Positions 10,881 to 19,397 are shown, counted from the first letter of the stretch. The stretch is DNA of 64,000 nt from Alphaproteobacteria bacterium (GCA_009694025.1 SHVZ01000006.1:1-64000); one strand, 5' to 3'. A program made the numbers and translations. The notes: generated by a model from the sequence alone, not told the origin.

Positions 10881-10897
10881 ATACTCATCTTGAGCAT
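10881..10897 (-). promoter_or_regulatory. Operator candidate 1 upstream of nadA
   Basis: A 17-bp near-palindrome, ATACTCA-TCT-TGAGCAT, with seven-base arms matching at six of seven positions. It sits 13 bp upstream of the nadA ATG, over the leader. The same motif recurs 59 bp upstream (centre to centre). Binding by the adjacent Nudix-like NAD regulator is inferred. Confidence 0.65.
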
Positions 10898-10906
10898 TTC
10901 TGAGCG

Positions 10907-10933
10907 AAAAAATACGTCGGGAGCTACCCGACG
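10907..10933 (-). terminator. Hairpin with T6 tract between the NAD regulator gene and nadA
   Basis: On the minus strand a perfect 7-bp stem (CGTCGGG-TAGCT-CCCGACG) is followed by TA and six T residues, the form of an intrinsic terminator. It could end the regulator transcript. It also begins almost exactly where a transcript from the nadA promoter candidate would start, so it could instead be a 5' stabilising hairpin on nadA mRNA. Confidence 0.65.
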
Positions 10934-10939
10934 CCCCTT

Positions 10940-10956
10940 ATGCTAATCATGAGTAT
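10940..10956 (-). promoter_or_regulatory. Operator candidate 2, overlapping the nadA promoter
   Basis: The plus strand reads ATGCTAA-TCA-TGAGTAT, an imperfect palindrome (five of seven arm matches) of the same pattern and 17-bp length as the copy at 10881-10897. Both ends read AT(A/G)CT(C/A)A. It overlaps the candidate -10 element. Confidence 0.62.
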
Positions 10957-10967
10957 AAGATTGTCAA
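10940..10967 (-). promoter_or_regulatory. Promoter candidate for nadA-nadC
   Basis: On the minus strand a perfect TTGACA (10967-10962) is followed after 16 bp by TAGCAT (10945-10940), four of six matches to TATAAT. The second palindrome covers the -10 and much of the spacer, which would allow simple steric repression. Confidence 0.6.
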
Positions 10968-10997
10968 GCCCGCCGTCGCCGGCCCCCGCCGCGCTGT

Positions 10998-11978
10998 CTA
11001 TTCGCCGCGCACCGCCGGCAGCCGGACCCCCGGGGCCGGACGCTCGAGGATCGCTTCCTGCCGGTAGCGCAGCTCGCGCGCCGGCCGCCCGCCGGTTCCG
11101 GTGACGATGCTTCCGGTCTCCTCGACCAATCCCCGCTGGGAGACGAGGCGGCGGAAGTTCTGCTTGTGCAGGCGGACGCCGGCCAGGGTTTCGACCGCGC
11201 GCTGGAGCTGAAGGAAGGTAAAGGTCGGCGCCATCAGCTCGAAGACCACCGGCCGGTACTTGATCTTGCTGCGGAGGCGGGCGATGGCGGTCGCGAGGAT
11301 GCGGCGATGGTCGGCGGCCATGGGCTGGGCCGCGAGCTTCGTCCGGTCGACCGCCAACGCGCCTGCAACCCCTTGGCGCATGGCCTCGGCGACGAGGCCG
11401 ATTTCGTAGAGCAGTTCATAGCGGTCGAGGACACGCTCGTCGCTCCAGGCCGCGCCGTCGAGTCCGAAGGCGAGCCTCACCCGCTCGCTCCGTGCGCCTC
11501 GCTCCGCCCCAGCCCGGGCTGCGGTGACCCATCGCCGGAGCCCTCGCTCCAGGCGACCGAGCACCGCCGGTCGCCCCTGGCGCCAGTCCTCCCAAGGGAA
11601 ATAGCGATACCAGTCGCGCCACTCCGTCTCGCCCGGCGCCGGGCTCGCGGCGGCCCTGGTCAAGGCGAGGTAGCCGATCGAGAGGACGCGGCGGGCACCG
11701 CCCGGCTCCGCGGCGCGGTCCTGGTCGCCGAAAGTGTAGAGCTGCTCGACATATCCCAGCGACGCACCGGTCTGAGCTTCGACCCAGGCCCTCAGGCCCG
11801 CCTCGAGGGTCCGGTGGCGGAGCTGCAAGGGGCCGGACGGCAGCGCCTCAAGCGGGCCGGTGCCGCCGCGCCGCGGCAACACCAGGACCTTCGGCTGGTC
11901 GTCGCTGACGCCGACGATCACCGCGGTCAGGTCGACGACGACGGCTTGCTCCAGCGCGGACGGCGGCGGTCGTTTCAT
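10998..11978 (-). CDS. nadQ: Nudix-like NAD biosynthesis regulator (NadQ/NrtR type)
   Basis: A 326-aa protein with a Nudix-like N-terminal half (residues ~15-150, lacking an intact Nudix box, so probably a ligand sensor rather than an enzyme). The C-terminal winged-helix-like region runs from KYRPVVFELMAPTFTFLQLQ through HKQNFRRLVSQRGLVEETG. Proteins of this arrangement repress NAD synthesis genes in response to NAD-related ligands. It lies directly upstream of nadA-nadC on the same strand, and two matching palindromes sit in the gap. NadQ versus NrtR naming is from memory; the regulatory role is well supported by context. Confidence 0.78.
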   Translation of the reverse strand: MKRPPPSALEQAVVVDLTAVIVGVSDDQPKVLVLPRRGGTGPLEALPSGPLQLRHRTLEAGLRAWVEAQTGASLGYVEQLYTFGDQDRAAEPGGARRVLSIGYLALTRAAASPAPGETEWRDWYRYFPWEDWRQGRPAVLGRLERGLRRWVTAARAGAERGARSERVRLAFGLDGAAWSDERVLDRYELLYEIGLVAEAMRQGVAGALAVDRTKLAAQPMAADHRRILATAIARLRSKIKYRPVVFELMAPTFTFLQLQRAVETLAGVRLHKQNFRRLVSQRGLVEETGSIVTGTGGRPARELRYRQEAILERPAPGVRLPAVRGE

Positions 11979-12074
11979 GGAGGGGAGGACATGGCTTGAA
12001 GGCCAGTGTTAGCGCGTTGCCGGCCGCGCTGTCGACGGCGGGGTGGGCAACGGCGAAGCGCGACGCCCGCCGGT

Positions 12075-12947
12075 CTATCGCCGCCGCGCCTCGCGGTAGA
12101 GGATGTAGAGACCGCTGGCGCAGATGATCGCCGCGCCGATCATCGTCGCCGCCGTCGGCACCTCGTCCCAGACGAGCAGGCCCGCCGCGGTCATCCACAG
12201 GAGCGAGGTGTAGCCGAGCGGCGCGATCAGCGCCGAGGGGGCATAGCGGAGCGATAGCGAGTACCAGTACTGGGCGACGCCGCCGCCGAGGCCGAGGCTG
12301 GCGAGTATCAGGAAGTCGATGAGGTCGGGTGTCGTCCAGGCGAACAACAGAGAAATGCTGAACACCACGAACGACATTCCCGTGTACATGAAAGTGACGG
12401 ACGCGGCGGTCTCGGTCGCGCTCAGCATCCGCATGGTGAGGTTGACGAAGGTACTGCAGAACGCCCCGGACAGCGCGACGACCACCCCCCATTCGAGCGC
12501 GTTCTGGCCCGGCTGCATCATGACGAGAACGCCGAGGAAGCCGATCAGCACCGCCGACCAGCGGTGGACGCCGACGCGCTCGCCGAGCAGCGGCACCGAG
12601 AGCGCGGTGATCAGCAGCGGCGAGATGAAGTTGTAGACGGTGGCGTCGGCGAGCGGGATCAGCCGGAGCGCATAGAAACCGAGGAGCATCGAGCTCATGC
12701 CCGCCGCCATGCGGGCGAGGTGCATGGGAAAGCGCCCGGTGCGGAGCGTGCCGAGCCCGCCCTGGTGCATCACCATGACGATCGCCGGCACCAGCGCGAA
12801 GGCGTGGCGGAAGAAGACGATCTCGTTCATCGGATAGCGGTCGCCGACCAGCTTCACGACCAGGGCCTGGCCCGAGAACAGCACGACCGCGGCGAGGCCG
12901 AAGGCGAGGCCGAGGAGGGTGTCGGATCGGGACTTGGGTCGGGACAT
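12075..12947 (-). CDS. EamA/DMT-family transporter
   Basis: A 290-aa inner-membrane protein with ten predicted hydrophobic segments arranged as two five-helix EamA repeats. Distinct glycine-rich helices occur at LGLAFGLAAVVLFSGQALVV and MAAGMSSMLLGFYALRLIPL. The drug/metabolite transporter superfamily exports amino acids, purines and other small metabolites; no substrate can be read from the sequence. It is the last gene of a long minus-strand run, 88 bp from gapR. Confidence 0.88.
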   Translation of the reverse strand: MSRPKSRSDTLLGLAFGLAAVVLFSGQALVVKLVGDRYPMNEIVFFRHAFALVPAIVMVMHQGGLGTLRTGRFPMHLARMAAGMSSMLLGFYALRLIPLADATVYNFISPLLITALSVPLLGERVGVHRWSAVLIGFLGVLVMMQPGQNALEWGVVVALSGAFCSTFVNLTMRMLSATETAASVTFMYTGMSFVVFSISLLFAWTTPDLIDFLILASLGLGGGVAQYWYSLSLRYAPSALIAPLGYTSLLWMTAAGLLVWDEVPTAATMIGAAIICASGLYILYREARRR

Positions 12948-13035
12948 TCAGCCGGCGAATGAGCAGGGCTGGCATGGTCGCATGGCCGGGCGGTTGCCGC
13001 CACGTTTCCCGGACCGGCCTGAGCCGGCCGCCGCT

Positions 13036-13281
13036 CTACTCCATCCCAAGCGCGCGCTTATAGAGATCGAGCAGCGTCTCCTGTTCTTCGAGGTCGGCGC
13101 TGTCGAGCTTCCGGAGCTTGAGGATCTGCCGCATGATCTTGGTGTCGAACCCCGAACCTTTGGCTTCGGCGAAGACGTCCTTGATGTCGGCGGCGAGCGC
13201 CGCCTTCTCTTCTTCCAGGCGCTCGATCCGCTCGATGAAGGACTTGAGACGATCGCCCTGGATGCCGCCGACGTCGGCCAT
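13036..13281 (-). CDS. gapR: GapR-family nucleoid-associated protein (DUF2312)
   Basis: An 81-aa, highly charged, largely helical protein containing RLKSFIERIERLEEEKAALA, DIKDVFAEAKGSGFD and KIMRQILKLRK, the DUF2312/GapR signature. Caulobacter GapR binds AT-rich, overtwisted DNA ahead of replication and transcription. Length is typical. It is the small basic-acidic coiled protein expected in alphaproteobacteria that also carry CtrA, ChpT and GcrA, all of which are in this window. Confidence 0.92.
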   Translation of the reverse strand: MADVGGIQGDRLKSFIERIERLEEEKAALAADIKDVFAEAKGSGFDTKIMRQILKLRKLDSADLEEQETLLDLYKRALGME

Positions 13282-13345
13282 GACCGATTTTCCGCTCGCT
13301 CGAGGTTGGGAAAGCGGCGGACCTTAACGGCTCGGTCTTTGGGGT

Positions 13346-13645
13346 TCAACCGTGCTTGTGCGGGGCTGTGGAAAAAGCCTTGGCCTGGTCCGGGCTGGCT
13401 TCCTTCTGATGCTTCGCCTTCCATTCGGCATAGGGCATGCCGTAGACGATCTCCCGCGCCTTCTCGTCCGGGAGATCGATGCCCTTGTCCGCCGCCGCCG
13501 CCCGATACCACTTGGAAAGGCAGTTGCGGCAGAAGCCGGCGAGGTTCATCAGGTCGATGTTCTGGACGTCCGTCCGCTTGCGCAAATGCTCGACCAGCGT
13601 CCGGAAGGCCGCCGCCTCGAGCTCGGTCTCAGTCTGCTTGTCCAT
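13346..13645 (-). CDS. DUF1244 family protein
   Basis: A 99-aa conserved alphaproteobacterial protein of unknown function. It contains AAAFRTLVEHLRKRTDVQNIDLMNLAGFCRNCLSKWY (residues ~11-47), including a Cys-x2-Cys pair, and IVYGMPYAEWKAKHQ, which together mark DUF1244. No signal peptide or membrane segment. It starts 13 bp after the stop of the MotB-like gene, so it may be cotranscribed with the envelope motor-like genes upstream. Confidence 0.88.
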   Translation of the reverse strand: MDKQTETELEAAAFRTLVEHLRKRTDVQNIDLMNLAGFCRNCLSKWYRAAAADKGIDLPDEKAREIVYGMPYAEWKAKHQKEASPDQAKAFSTAPHKHG

Positions 13646-13658
13646 GTCCGTCTCCGCT

Positions 13659-15065
13659 TTATCGCGATGTCAGCTTGAGCTCGATCCGCCGGTTACGCCG
13701 CCGCGTGGTCTCCTCCGTTCCCTCCTCGATCGGCTGAAACTCGCCGTAGCCGGCGGCGGCGAGGCGATGGGAAGGGAGGCCCTGGCTGATCAGGAACTTG
13801 ACGACCGAGGTGGCGCGCGCCGTCGACAGCTCCCAGTTCGACGGGAACTGCGCCGTGGCGATGCGCACGGTGTCGGTGTGCCCGTCGACCTGGAGCACCC
13901 AGTTGATGTCGGCGGGGATGGTCTGGATGACGTCGCGGAGCGTGCGAGCGAGCTGCCAGAGTTGCTCTTGCCCCTCGATGCCGAGGGTCGACGAGCCAGA
14001 GCCGAACAACACCTCCGACTGGAAAACGAAGCGGTCGCCGACGACGCGGATGTCCGGCCGGTCGCCGAGCGCCTCCCTCAGGCGCCCGAAGAACTCGGAT
14101 CGGTAGCGTGCCAGCTCCTCGACCTTGCTCGCCAGCGCGAGGTTGAGCCGGCGACCGAGATCGGCGATCTGGACCTGCTGCTCCTTCGACTTCTCCTCGG
14201 AGATGTCGAGGGCTGCCGAGATCCGGGCGAGCTGCTGGCGAAGCGCCAGCAGCTGGCGGTTCAGCAACTCGACCTGGTCCTGGGCGTCGCGGGTCAGCTT
14301 CTCCTGCTCGGTGAGCTTGGTCGCAGTCGCCTCGCGCTCACGCTGGACCAGCAGCGTGCGCTCCTCGGCGCCAACGCGCCTGGCCTCCTCGGCGCGCTTG
14401 GCCTCCTCCGCGGTGGCGAGCCGGGCCTCAAGCTCCTTCGAGCGGTCGCGGACCGCGCCGAGCTCCCGTGCGCTGGCATCGAGACGTGCCGCGAGCTGGC
14501 CAACCCGAACCTCTAGGTCGTCTTTCACCTTCTTCAGCGCGTCGATGTCCCGCAGGAGCTGGAGCGCCTCGGCCGTCTTGGCGTTGAGCTCCGCCTGGCT
14601 GAGGGTCCTGCCCCGCTCCGATTCGGTAAGGCGCGATTGCAGGGCGTCGCGCTCGCGCGCCAGGTCGGCGAGCCGGGCCTGGAGCTGGTCGCGCTGGACG
14701 TCGGATTGGGCCAGGCGCGACGTCAGCGAATCGCGCTCGCGCCCAAGGTCGGTGACGCGCAGTTGTAGCTGGTCGCGCTGGCTGGTCGAGGTCTGCAGCT
14801 CGGCGGCGACCTGGGCTAGATTGAGGCGGAGCTCGGCCGAGGTCTCCTTCTCGATCGACAGCATCTGCGACAGCTCGGCCAGCTGCCGATTGAGGCGAAC
14901 GAGGGTCTCGTCACGGCCTGAGAGCGCCGCCGACAGGTAAAACTGAGAGAGGACGAAGACCAGCAGGACGAAGATGATGACCATGAGCAGCGTCGCCAGC
15001 GCATCGACGAAGCCCGGCCAGATGTCGAAACCCGGGCGGCCCCTGCCGGAGGCCGGCGCGCTCAT
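13659..15065 (-). CDS. MotB/OmpA-like protein with long coiled coil
   Basis: A 468-aa protein with one N-terminal membrane helix (residues ~18-45, FVDALATLLMVIIFVLLVFV) preceded by a MotB-like Asp21, the position used for proton conduction in MotB. A very long heptad-rich coiled coil (about 50-320) follows. The C-terminal OmpA/MotB peptidoglycan-binding domain has VLFGSGSSTLGIEGQ, VDGHTDTV and NRRIELKL. Its start overlaps the MotA-like gene by four bases. No flagellar genes adjoin, so it is probably a non-flagellar stator-like or force-transducing complex; that role is inference. Confidence 0.87.
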   Translation of the reverse strand: MSAPASGRGRPGFDIWPGFVDALATLLMVIIFVLLVFVLSQFYLSAALSGRDETLVRLNRQLAELSQMLSIEKETSAELRLNLAQVAAELQTSTSQRDQLQLRVTDLGRERDSLTSRLAQSDVQRDQLQARLADLARERDALQSRLTESERGRTLSQAELNAKTAEALQLLRDIDALKKVKDDLEVRVGQLAARLDASARELGAVRDRSKELEARLATAEEAKRAEEARRVGAEERTLLVQREREATATKLTEQEKLTRDAQDQVELLNRQLLALRQQLARISAALDISEEKSKEQQVQIADLGRRLNLALASKVEELARYRSEFFGRLREALGDRPDIRVVGDRFVFQSEVLFGSGSSTLGIEGQEQLWQLARTLRDVIQTIPADINWVLQVDGHTDTVRIATAQFPSNWELSTARATSVVKFLISQGLPSHRLAAAGYGEFQPIEEGTEETTRRRNRRIELKLTSR

Positions 15066-16273
15066 GGGCGCGTCGCCCGAACCGGCTTGGTGACCGCGAT
15101 GGGCGCCGCCGGCTGCGGGGCGCGGCTCTGCTCATCGGCGAGCGCGGCGATGGTCCGCGCCAGGAGGCGGATCTCGCTCCGCACTTCATCGGAGGTCTGC
15201 TGGCGGCCGGTAGAGACCTCGTCGACGAGGCGGGCGAGATAGACCTCGATGTTGCGGATGTGCGAACGCGTCGCCTCGTCGCCACCGAAACCGCCGCTGG
15301 CGACCGCGTCGGCCATGCGCGCGAGGATCGGCTTCAGCTCCATCTGGTTCTCGGCCAGCCGCAGCATCAGCTGCTGCTCGGCCTTCATCTGGTCGGTCAA
15401 TACCGACAGCTTCTCGGTCAGCTGCATAAGCTGGTTGTTGGCGCCTTTGCGCGCGTCCTCGCCGCGGGCGACCGCGCGCTGCAGGGTGTCCATGCTGTCG
15501 GCCGTGCGCTCGATCAGCGCCTGCAGGAAGGCCGGCACGCTCGCCGTCTCGCCGGTGTCGCCGATCGAGGGACCGGCGCCGACCTTGGTCATGCCGGCGA
15601 GCCATTCCTCGAGCTCGTTGTAGAAGCGGTTCTGCGCCTGGCTCGCCTGCAGGTCGAGGAAGCCCAGCACCAGCGAGCCGGCGAGCCCGAGCATCGAGGA
15701 GCTGAAGGCCGTCCCCATGCCGCCGAGCGGCGCCTGCAGGCCCGATTTCAGCTCGTTGAAGAAAGCGTTGATGTCGCCGCCGACGGTGCCGAGACCGCCG
15801 ATGACGCCGGCGATCGACGACACGGTCTCGAGCAGGCCCCAGAAGGTGCCGAGCAATCCCAAGAAGACGAGGAGGCCGATCAGGTAGCGCGAGATGTCGC
15901 GGCCCTCGTCGAGGCGGCTTCGGATCGAATCGAGAAGCGAGCGCGCGGCGACCGCCGAGAGCGCCATCCGGGTCCCGGTCTGACGGTCGCCGAGCACGGC
16001 CGAGAGCGGGGCGAGCAGCCTGGGCTGCCGCTGCACGGAGAGGCCGGGCGCGTTGCGACGGTAGGTGTCGAGCCAGCGCGCCTCCGGGGCGAGCTGGATC
16101 ACCTGGCGAACGATGTAGAGAATGCCGAGGAGGAGCACGCCGACGATCCCGCTGTTGAGCGGCACGTTCGCCATGAAGGCGTGGACGAGAGCCGGGAACA
16201 GCGCGGCCACCAGCGCCGCCACCGCGACCACGAACAGCAGCATGCGGGTGAGGTAGCGCCCGGGTCCGGTCAT
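15062..16273 (-). CDS. MotA/TolQ/ExbB-type proton-channel protein
   Basis: A 403-aa inner-membrane protein with N-terminal helices near residues 10-33 and 41-60, then the MotA/TolQ core helices LIGLLVFLGLLGTFWGLLET (~142-161) and GMGTAFSSSMLGLAGSLVLG (~200-220). A long, mostly helical cytoplasmic tail follows. The core GLLGTFWGL is the diagnostic ion-channel segment. Together with the overlapping MotB-like gene it should form a proton-driven membrane complex. It is not part of a flagellar operon, and the fliI-fliJ genes are 35 kb away. Confidence 0.87.
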   Translation of the reverse strand: MTGPGRYLTRMLLFVVAVAALVAALFPALVHAFMANVPLNSGIVGVLLLGILYIVRQVIQLAPEARWLDTYRRNAPGLSVQRQPRLLAPLSAVLGDRQTGTRMALSAVAARSLLDSIRSRLDEGRDISRYLIGLLVFLGLLGTFWGLLETVSSIAGVIGGLGTVGGDINAFFNELKSGLQAPLGGMGTAFSSSMLGLAGSLVLGFLDLQASQAQNRFYNELEEWLAGMTKVGAGPSIGDTGETASVPAFLQALIERTADSMDTLQRAVARGEDARKGANNQLMQLTEKLSVLTDQMKAEQQLMLRLAENQMELKPILARMADAVASGGFGGDEATRSHIRNIEVYLARLVDEVSTGRQQTSDEVRSEIRLLARTIAALADEQSRAPQPAAPIAVTKPVRATRP

Positions 16274-16312
16274 AGCCTTGTCCTCGCGATGGCGTTCCCG
16301 CCGAACAGACTG

Positions 16313-17128
16313 CTAGCGGTCGCCGATCAGCAGATCGACGCGATCGGGCGGGCCGTCGCTCGCACGGGCGCCAAGCGCGCGCACGTCGATGCGGGTCGAG
16401 CGCACGCCTTGGGAGATCAGATAGGAGCGAACGGCGAGCGCCCGCGACAACGAGAGGCGCCGCGCCTGGCTCGCCTGCTCGGGCGTGCCGTCGGCGTAGG
16501 CGACGACCTGGAGCCTGAGCGATTCATCGGCGGTCAGCCGCTGGACCATGTCCTTGAGCGTCGCATCGGCCCCCGGCGGGAGATCCGAGGATCCGGCCCC
16601 GAAGACGAGGCGTGGACCGGCGCCGGTGAGCGCCGCCGGCGGCAAGGCGGCGGCCGGCGGTCTGGCGGCGGTCTGGGTCGGTGCCGCAGCCGGGGTGGGC
16701 GCCGCAGCCGGTGGCGGAGCCGCCGGCGGGGCAACCGCGGCGGCTCGGGGCGGCGGCGGCGAAGCGGCTGGGGCGGGCTGGACGGACGTCACCTGCATCG
16801 ATGCGGGCGGCGGCGGAGCGGCCGCCGCGACGGACGGGGCCGGGCTCGCCGGCTGAGGTGGGCTCGCCGCCGCTGGCCGGGCGGCCGGCTGGGCCGGCCG
16901 AGCCGGAGGCGGCGCCGGGGGACGGAGCGAGATGCGCTCGGGCTGGCGGCCCCTGAGGAGGGACGGCAGCGTCGGGGCCGGCCCGAGGGTGTCGAGCACG
17001 CCAAGGTCGACGACGACGTTCGGCATCGGGCTTCCGACCATCACGGTCTGAGCCCGGGCGCCGCCGGCCGTGACGATAAGTCCGGTAAGCGCCAAGCCGA
17101 GGCAACGCGCCCGAAGGGTGTCAGCCAT
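16313..17128 (-). CDS. OmpA-family protein with Pro/Ala-rich linker
   Basis: A 271-aa exported protein. The signal peptide (LGLALTGLIVTAGGARAQ) is followed by a ~110-residue low-complexity linker made of Pro and Ala, then a C-terminal OmpA-like domain (PRLVFGAGSSDLPPGAD, LQVVAYADGTPEQ, LSRALAVRSYLISQGV). The linker suits spanning the periplasm to peptidoglycan. The ATG at 17128 is chosen because it places the signal peptide at the N-terminus; an ATG at 17176 adds 16 residues. Gene order places it directly upstream of the MotA/MotB-like pair (39-bp gap), suggesting a shared envelope complex. Confidence 0.8.
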   Translation of the reverse strand: MADTLRARCLGLALTGLIVTAGGARAQTVMVGSPMPNVVVDLGVLDTLGPAPTLPSLLRGRQPERISLRPPAPPPARPAQPAARPAAASPPQPASPAPSVAAAAPPPPASMQVTSVQPAPAASPPPPRAAAVAPPAAPPPAAAPTPAAAPTQTAARPPAAALPPAALTGAGPRLVFGAGSSDLPPGADATLKDMVQRLTADESLRLQVVAYADGTPEQASQARRLSLSRALAVRSYLISQGVRSTRIDVRALGARASDGPPDRVDLLIGDR

Positions 17129-17212
17129 CGCCTGTTCCAGCCAGCCTTTGATTGTCCGGCTGGCAGAATACCCCATGGCTCATCGCGGGAACAACGACCT
17201 TGGGCGGCACCC

Positions 17213-18004
17213 TCAGACGCCCCTCAGCAGGTCGCCGAGCGGGCGGTGAAGCTGGTCGTTGGCGGCGAGCACGCTGCCCGAAGCCATCATGGCGCCGCCG
17301 CCGCCGATCTCCGTGACGTAGCCCCCGGCCTCGCGCACAAGCACGATTCCGGCGCAGATGTCCCAGGGGTGGAGCGGCTCCTCCCAGAAGCCGTCGAGCC
17401 GCCCGGAGGCGACATAGGCGAGATCCAGGGCGGCGGCGCCGAGTCGGCGGAGGCCGGCGGTCTTGGCGATCACCGCCTCGGTCCGCCGGATGAACAGGGC
17501 ATGGTCGCCGTGGCCGAGGAACGGCGCCCCGGTGCCGATCAGCGCCTCCTCCATCTTGCGACGGGCGGAGACCCTGAGCCGACGCTCGTTCAGATGGGCG
17601 CCCTGCCCCTTCTCGGCCCAGTAGAGCTCGTCGTTCACCGGGTTGTAGATGACCCCGGCGAACGGTTCGCCGTCGCGCTCGACGCCGATCGAGATGGCGA
17701 AATGCGGAAGGCCGTGCAGAAAGTTGAGGGTCCCGTCGAGCGGGTCGATGATCCAGCGGTTGGAGCTGTCCTTGCCGGGCGTCCCGCCGCCCTCCTCCAT
17801 CAGGAGGCCATAGTCGGGCCGGGCCTTGGAGAGCTCGCGCTTGAGGATCTGCTCGGACTTGAGATCGGCCTGGGAGACGAAATCGGCCGGCCCCTTCTTG
17901 CTGACCTGAAGGTGCTCGACCTCGCCGAAGTCGCGGATCAGCCCCTTGGCGGCCTTGTAGGCGGCATTGACCATGACGTTGATGAGCGGCGACCGGGCGG
18001 CCAC
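17213..18004 (-). CDS. Inositol monophosphatase family protein (SuhB/CysQ-like)
   Basis: A 263-aa Mg2+-dependent phosphatase. Metal and phosphate motifs are present: KGPADFVSQAD, EEGG, IDPLDGTLNFLHG and the C-terminal WDICAGIVLVREAGG. The family hydrolyses inositol-1-phosphate, fructose-1,6-bisphosphate or PAP; SuhB members also bind rRNA antitermination complexes. The GTG at 18004 is preferred: GAGG lies six bases upstream and the product then starts as family members do (SPLINVMVNAA); an in-frame ATG at 18094 adds 30 unlikely residues. It is followed after 84 bp by the OmpA-domain gene. Confidence 0.9.
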   Translation of the reverse strand: MAARSPLINVMVNAAYKAAKGLIRDFGEVEHLQVSKKGPADFVSQADLKSEQILKRELSKARPDYGLLMEEGGGTPGKDSSNRWIIDPLDGTLNFLHGLPHFAISIGVERDGEPFAGVIYNPVNDELYWAEKGQGAHLNERRLRVSARRKMEEALIGTGAPFLGHGDHALFIRRTEAVIAKTAGLRRLGAAALDLAYVASGRLDGFWEEPLHPWDICAGIVLVREAGGYVTEIGGGGAMMASGSVLAANDQLHRPLGDLLRGV

Positions 18005-18110
18005 GAGCGACCTCGACTTTAAGAAAGAGCGGGGCGCGGAAGCTATCAGAGCGCCATCGGGCGAGCAACGCGCCCGGGAAGACGATCCGGCCAATCCCGA
18101 CCGTTCGCCC

Positions 18111-19316
18111 TCAGTGCGTCGTCGGCGGCGCCTTGTGGCTCCAGCGGATCGGGAGGGTCACCGTCACTTCGGTGCCCGATCCGACGGTGCTGTCGATGCC
18201 CATCCGCCCACCGAGCTTCTCGACCATGAACTTGGCGATCGAGAGGCCGAGGCCGCTGCCCTCCGGCGCATCCGGGCCCGGTTGCCCCCGGCTGTAGGGC
18301 TGGGCGACCCCGGGCAGGCGCTCGGGCGCGATGCCGACACCGGTGTCCGTGACCTTGAGGCTCAAGGCTTGGGTGGCCGGCTCGCTGGCGATGTGGATCG
18401 TCACCTGCCCGCCCGTCCGCGTGAACTTGATCGCGTTGCCGACCAGATTGATCAGCACCTGGCGCACCCGGCCCTCGTCGGTCTCGAGCGGCGGGATGCG
18501 GCTGTCGATGTCGGCGACGACATTGACACCGGCCTGCTCGGCCTGATGCGAGAGCAGGCGGGTGACCGCCAGCACGGTGCGGCGGAGGTCGGTCTTGGCC
18601 GGGAACACGCGGGTCTGGCCGGCCTCGAGCGAGTAGATCTCCATCAGGTCGTTCACGACCGAGGCGAGGTGTACGCTCGCCTCGTGGATGGTCTCGACAT
18701 ACTCCCGGTACTTGTCGGCGCCGAGCGGGCCATAGGCCTCCATGCGCATGATCTCGGCGAAGCCGGAGATGGCGTTGAGCGGGGTCTTCAGCTCGTGCAG
18801 CACCGCGGCCGGCTGCAATCCGCCGTCGCGCTTGGCATCGCGCTGGCGCACTTCAGCGAGCTGGCGTTCGAGGTGCCTTTGGGCCTCTTGAAGAAGGTTG
18901 AGCCCCTGCTCCAGCCGCGCGATCCGCTTCTTCACCGCCTCCGGCGTCTGGGCGAGGCCGGCGACGTGATTGCGAAGGACCGCGAGCTCGGCGTTCAGCT
19001 TGACCCGGTGGCGCAGCTCAGCCTCGGTCGCACCGGAAGGAATCCAGTCATCGGCGGCGTCGTCCGCCGTCGAGCGGTCGAGCCGGACCAACCGCGGCCG
19101 GCGGGGACCTTCGAGCCAGCGCCGGTCGAGGGCATTGGACTCCGCCACGATCACCAGCGCATTGCCGTCGCCGTCCGCCGGCTGGGAGACGAAGGCGTAG
19201 CCGTCCAGCGTCAGCGCGGCGACCGTCGCGCGCCGCCGCTTCTCGTCGCCGATGGCGACAAGCAAACGGGCGTTGCGATGGCCGAGCGCTTCACCGCCGG
19301 CCGGCGTCTCGCCCAT
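18111..19316 (-). CDS. Soluble sensor histidine kinase
   Basis: A 401-aa histidine kinase without membrane segments. The N-terminal ~100 residues look like a divergent receiver-type fold (ARLLVAIGDEKRRRATVAAL), followed by a coiled linker (residues ~125-180). The HisKA motif is LHELKTPLNAISGF, and the ATPase boxes are NLVGNAIKFT, DTGVGIAPE and GSGLGLSIA. The ATG at 19316 has AGGGGG five bases upstream; an ATG at 19373 is less likely. It lies 106 bp upstream of the inositol-phosphatase gene. The response regulator is not identified. Confidence 0.88.
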   Translation of the reverse strand: MGETPAGGEALGHRNARLLVAIGDEKRRRATVAALTLDGYAFVSQPADGDGNALVIVAESNALDRRWLEGPRRPRLVRLDRSTADDAADDWIPSGATEAELRHRVKLNAELAVLRNHVAGLAQTPEAVKKRIARLEQGLNLLQEAQRHLERQLAEVRQRDAKRDGGLQPAAVLHELKTPLNAISGFAEIMRMEAYGPLGADKYREYVETIHEASVHLASVVNDLMEIYSLEAGQTRVFPAKTDLRRTVLAVTRLLSHQAEQAGVNVVADIDSRIPPLETDEGRVRQVLINLVGNAIKFTRTGGQVTIHIASEPATQALSLKVTDTGVGIAPERLPGVAQPYSRGQPGPDAPEGSGLGLSIAKFMVEKLGGRMGIDSTVGSGTEVTVTLPIRWSHKAPPTTH

Positions 19317-19397
19317 GCCGCCCCCTAACCCTCGGATTTCAATGGCGGCAGAATGAGGCGCCACCCCCGCCACGGCAACCGAAATGGCCGAACATGG

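Noticed and set aside
10868-10897. nadA start at ATG 10888 or 10897
   Set aside because: These lie in the palindrome and lack a ribosome site; the ATG at 10867 has AGAGAGG at the right distance.
13659-16273. MotA/MotB-like pair as a Zorya anti-phage system
   Set aside because: No ZorC/ZorD helicase or ZorE nuclease-like gene adjoins; neighbours are DUF1244, gapR, an OmpA protein and an inositol-phosphatase gene. The long coil is in the MotB-like, not the MotA-like, protein.
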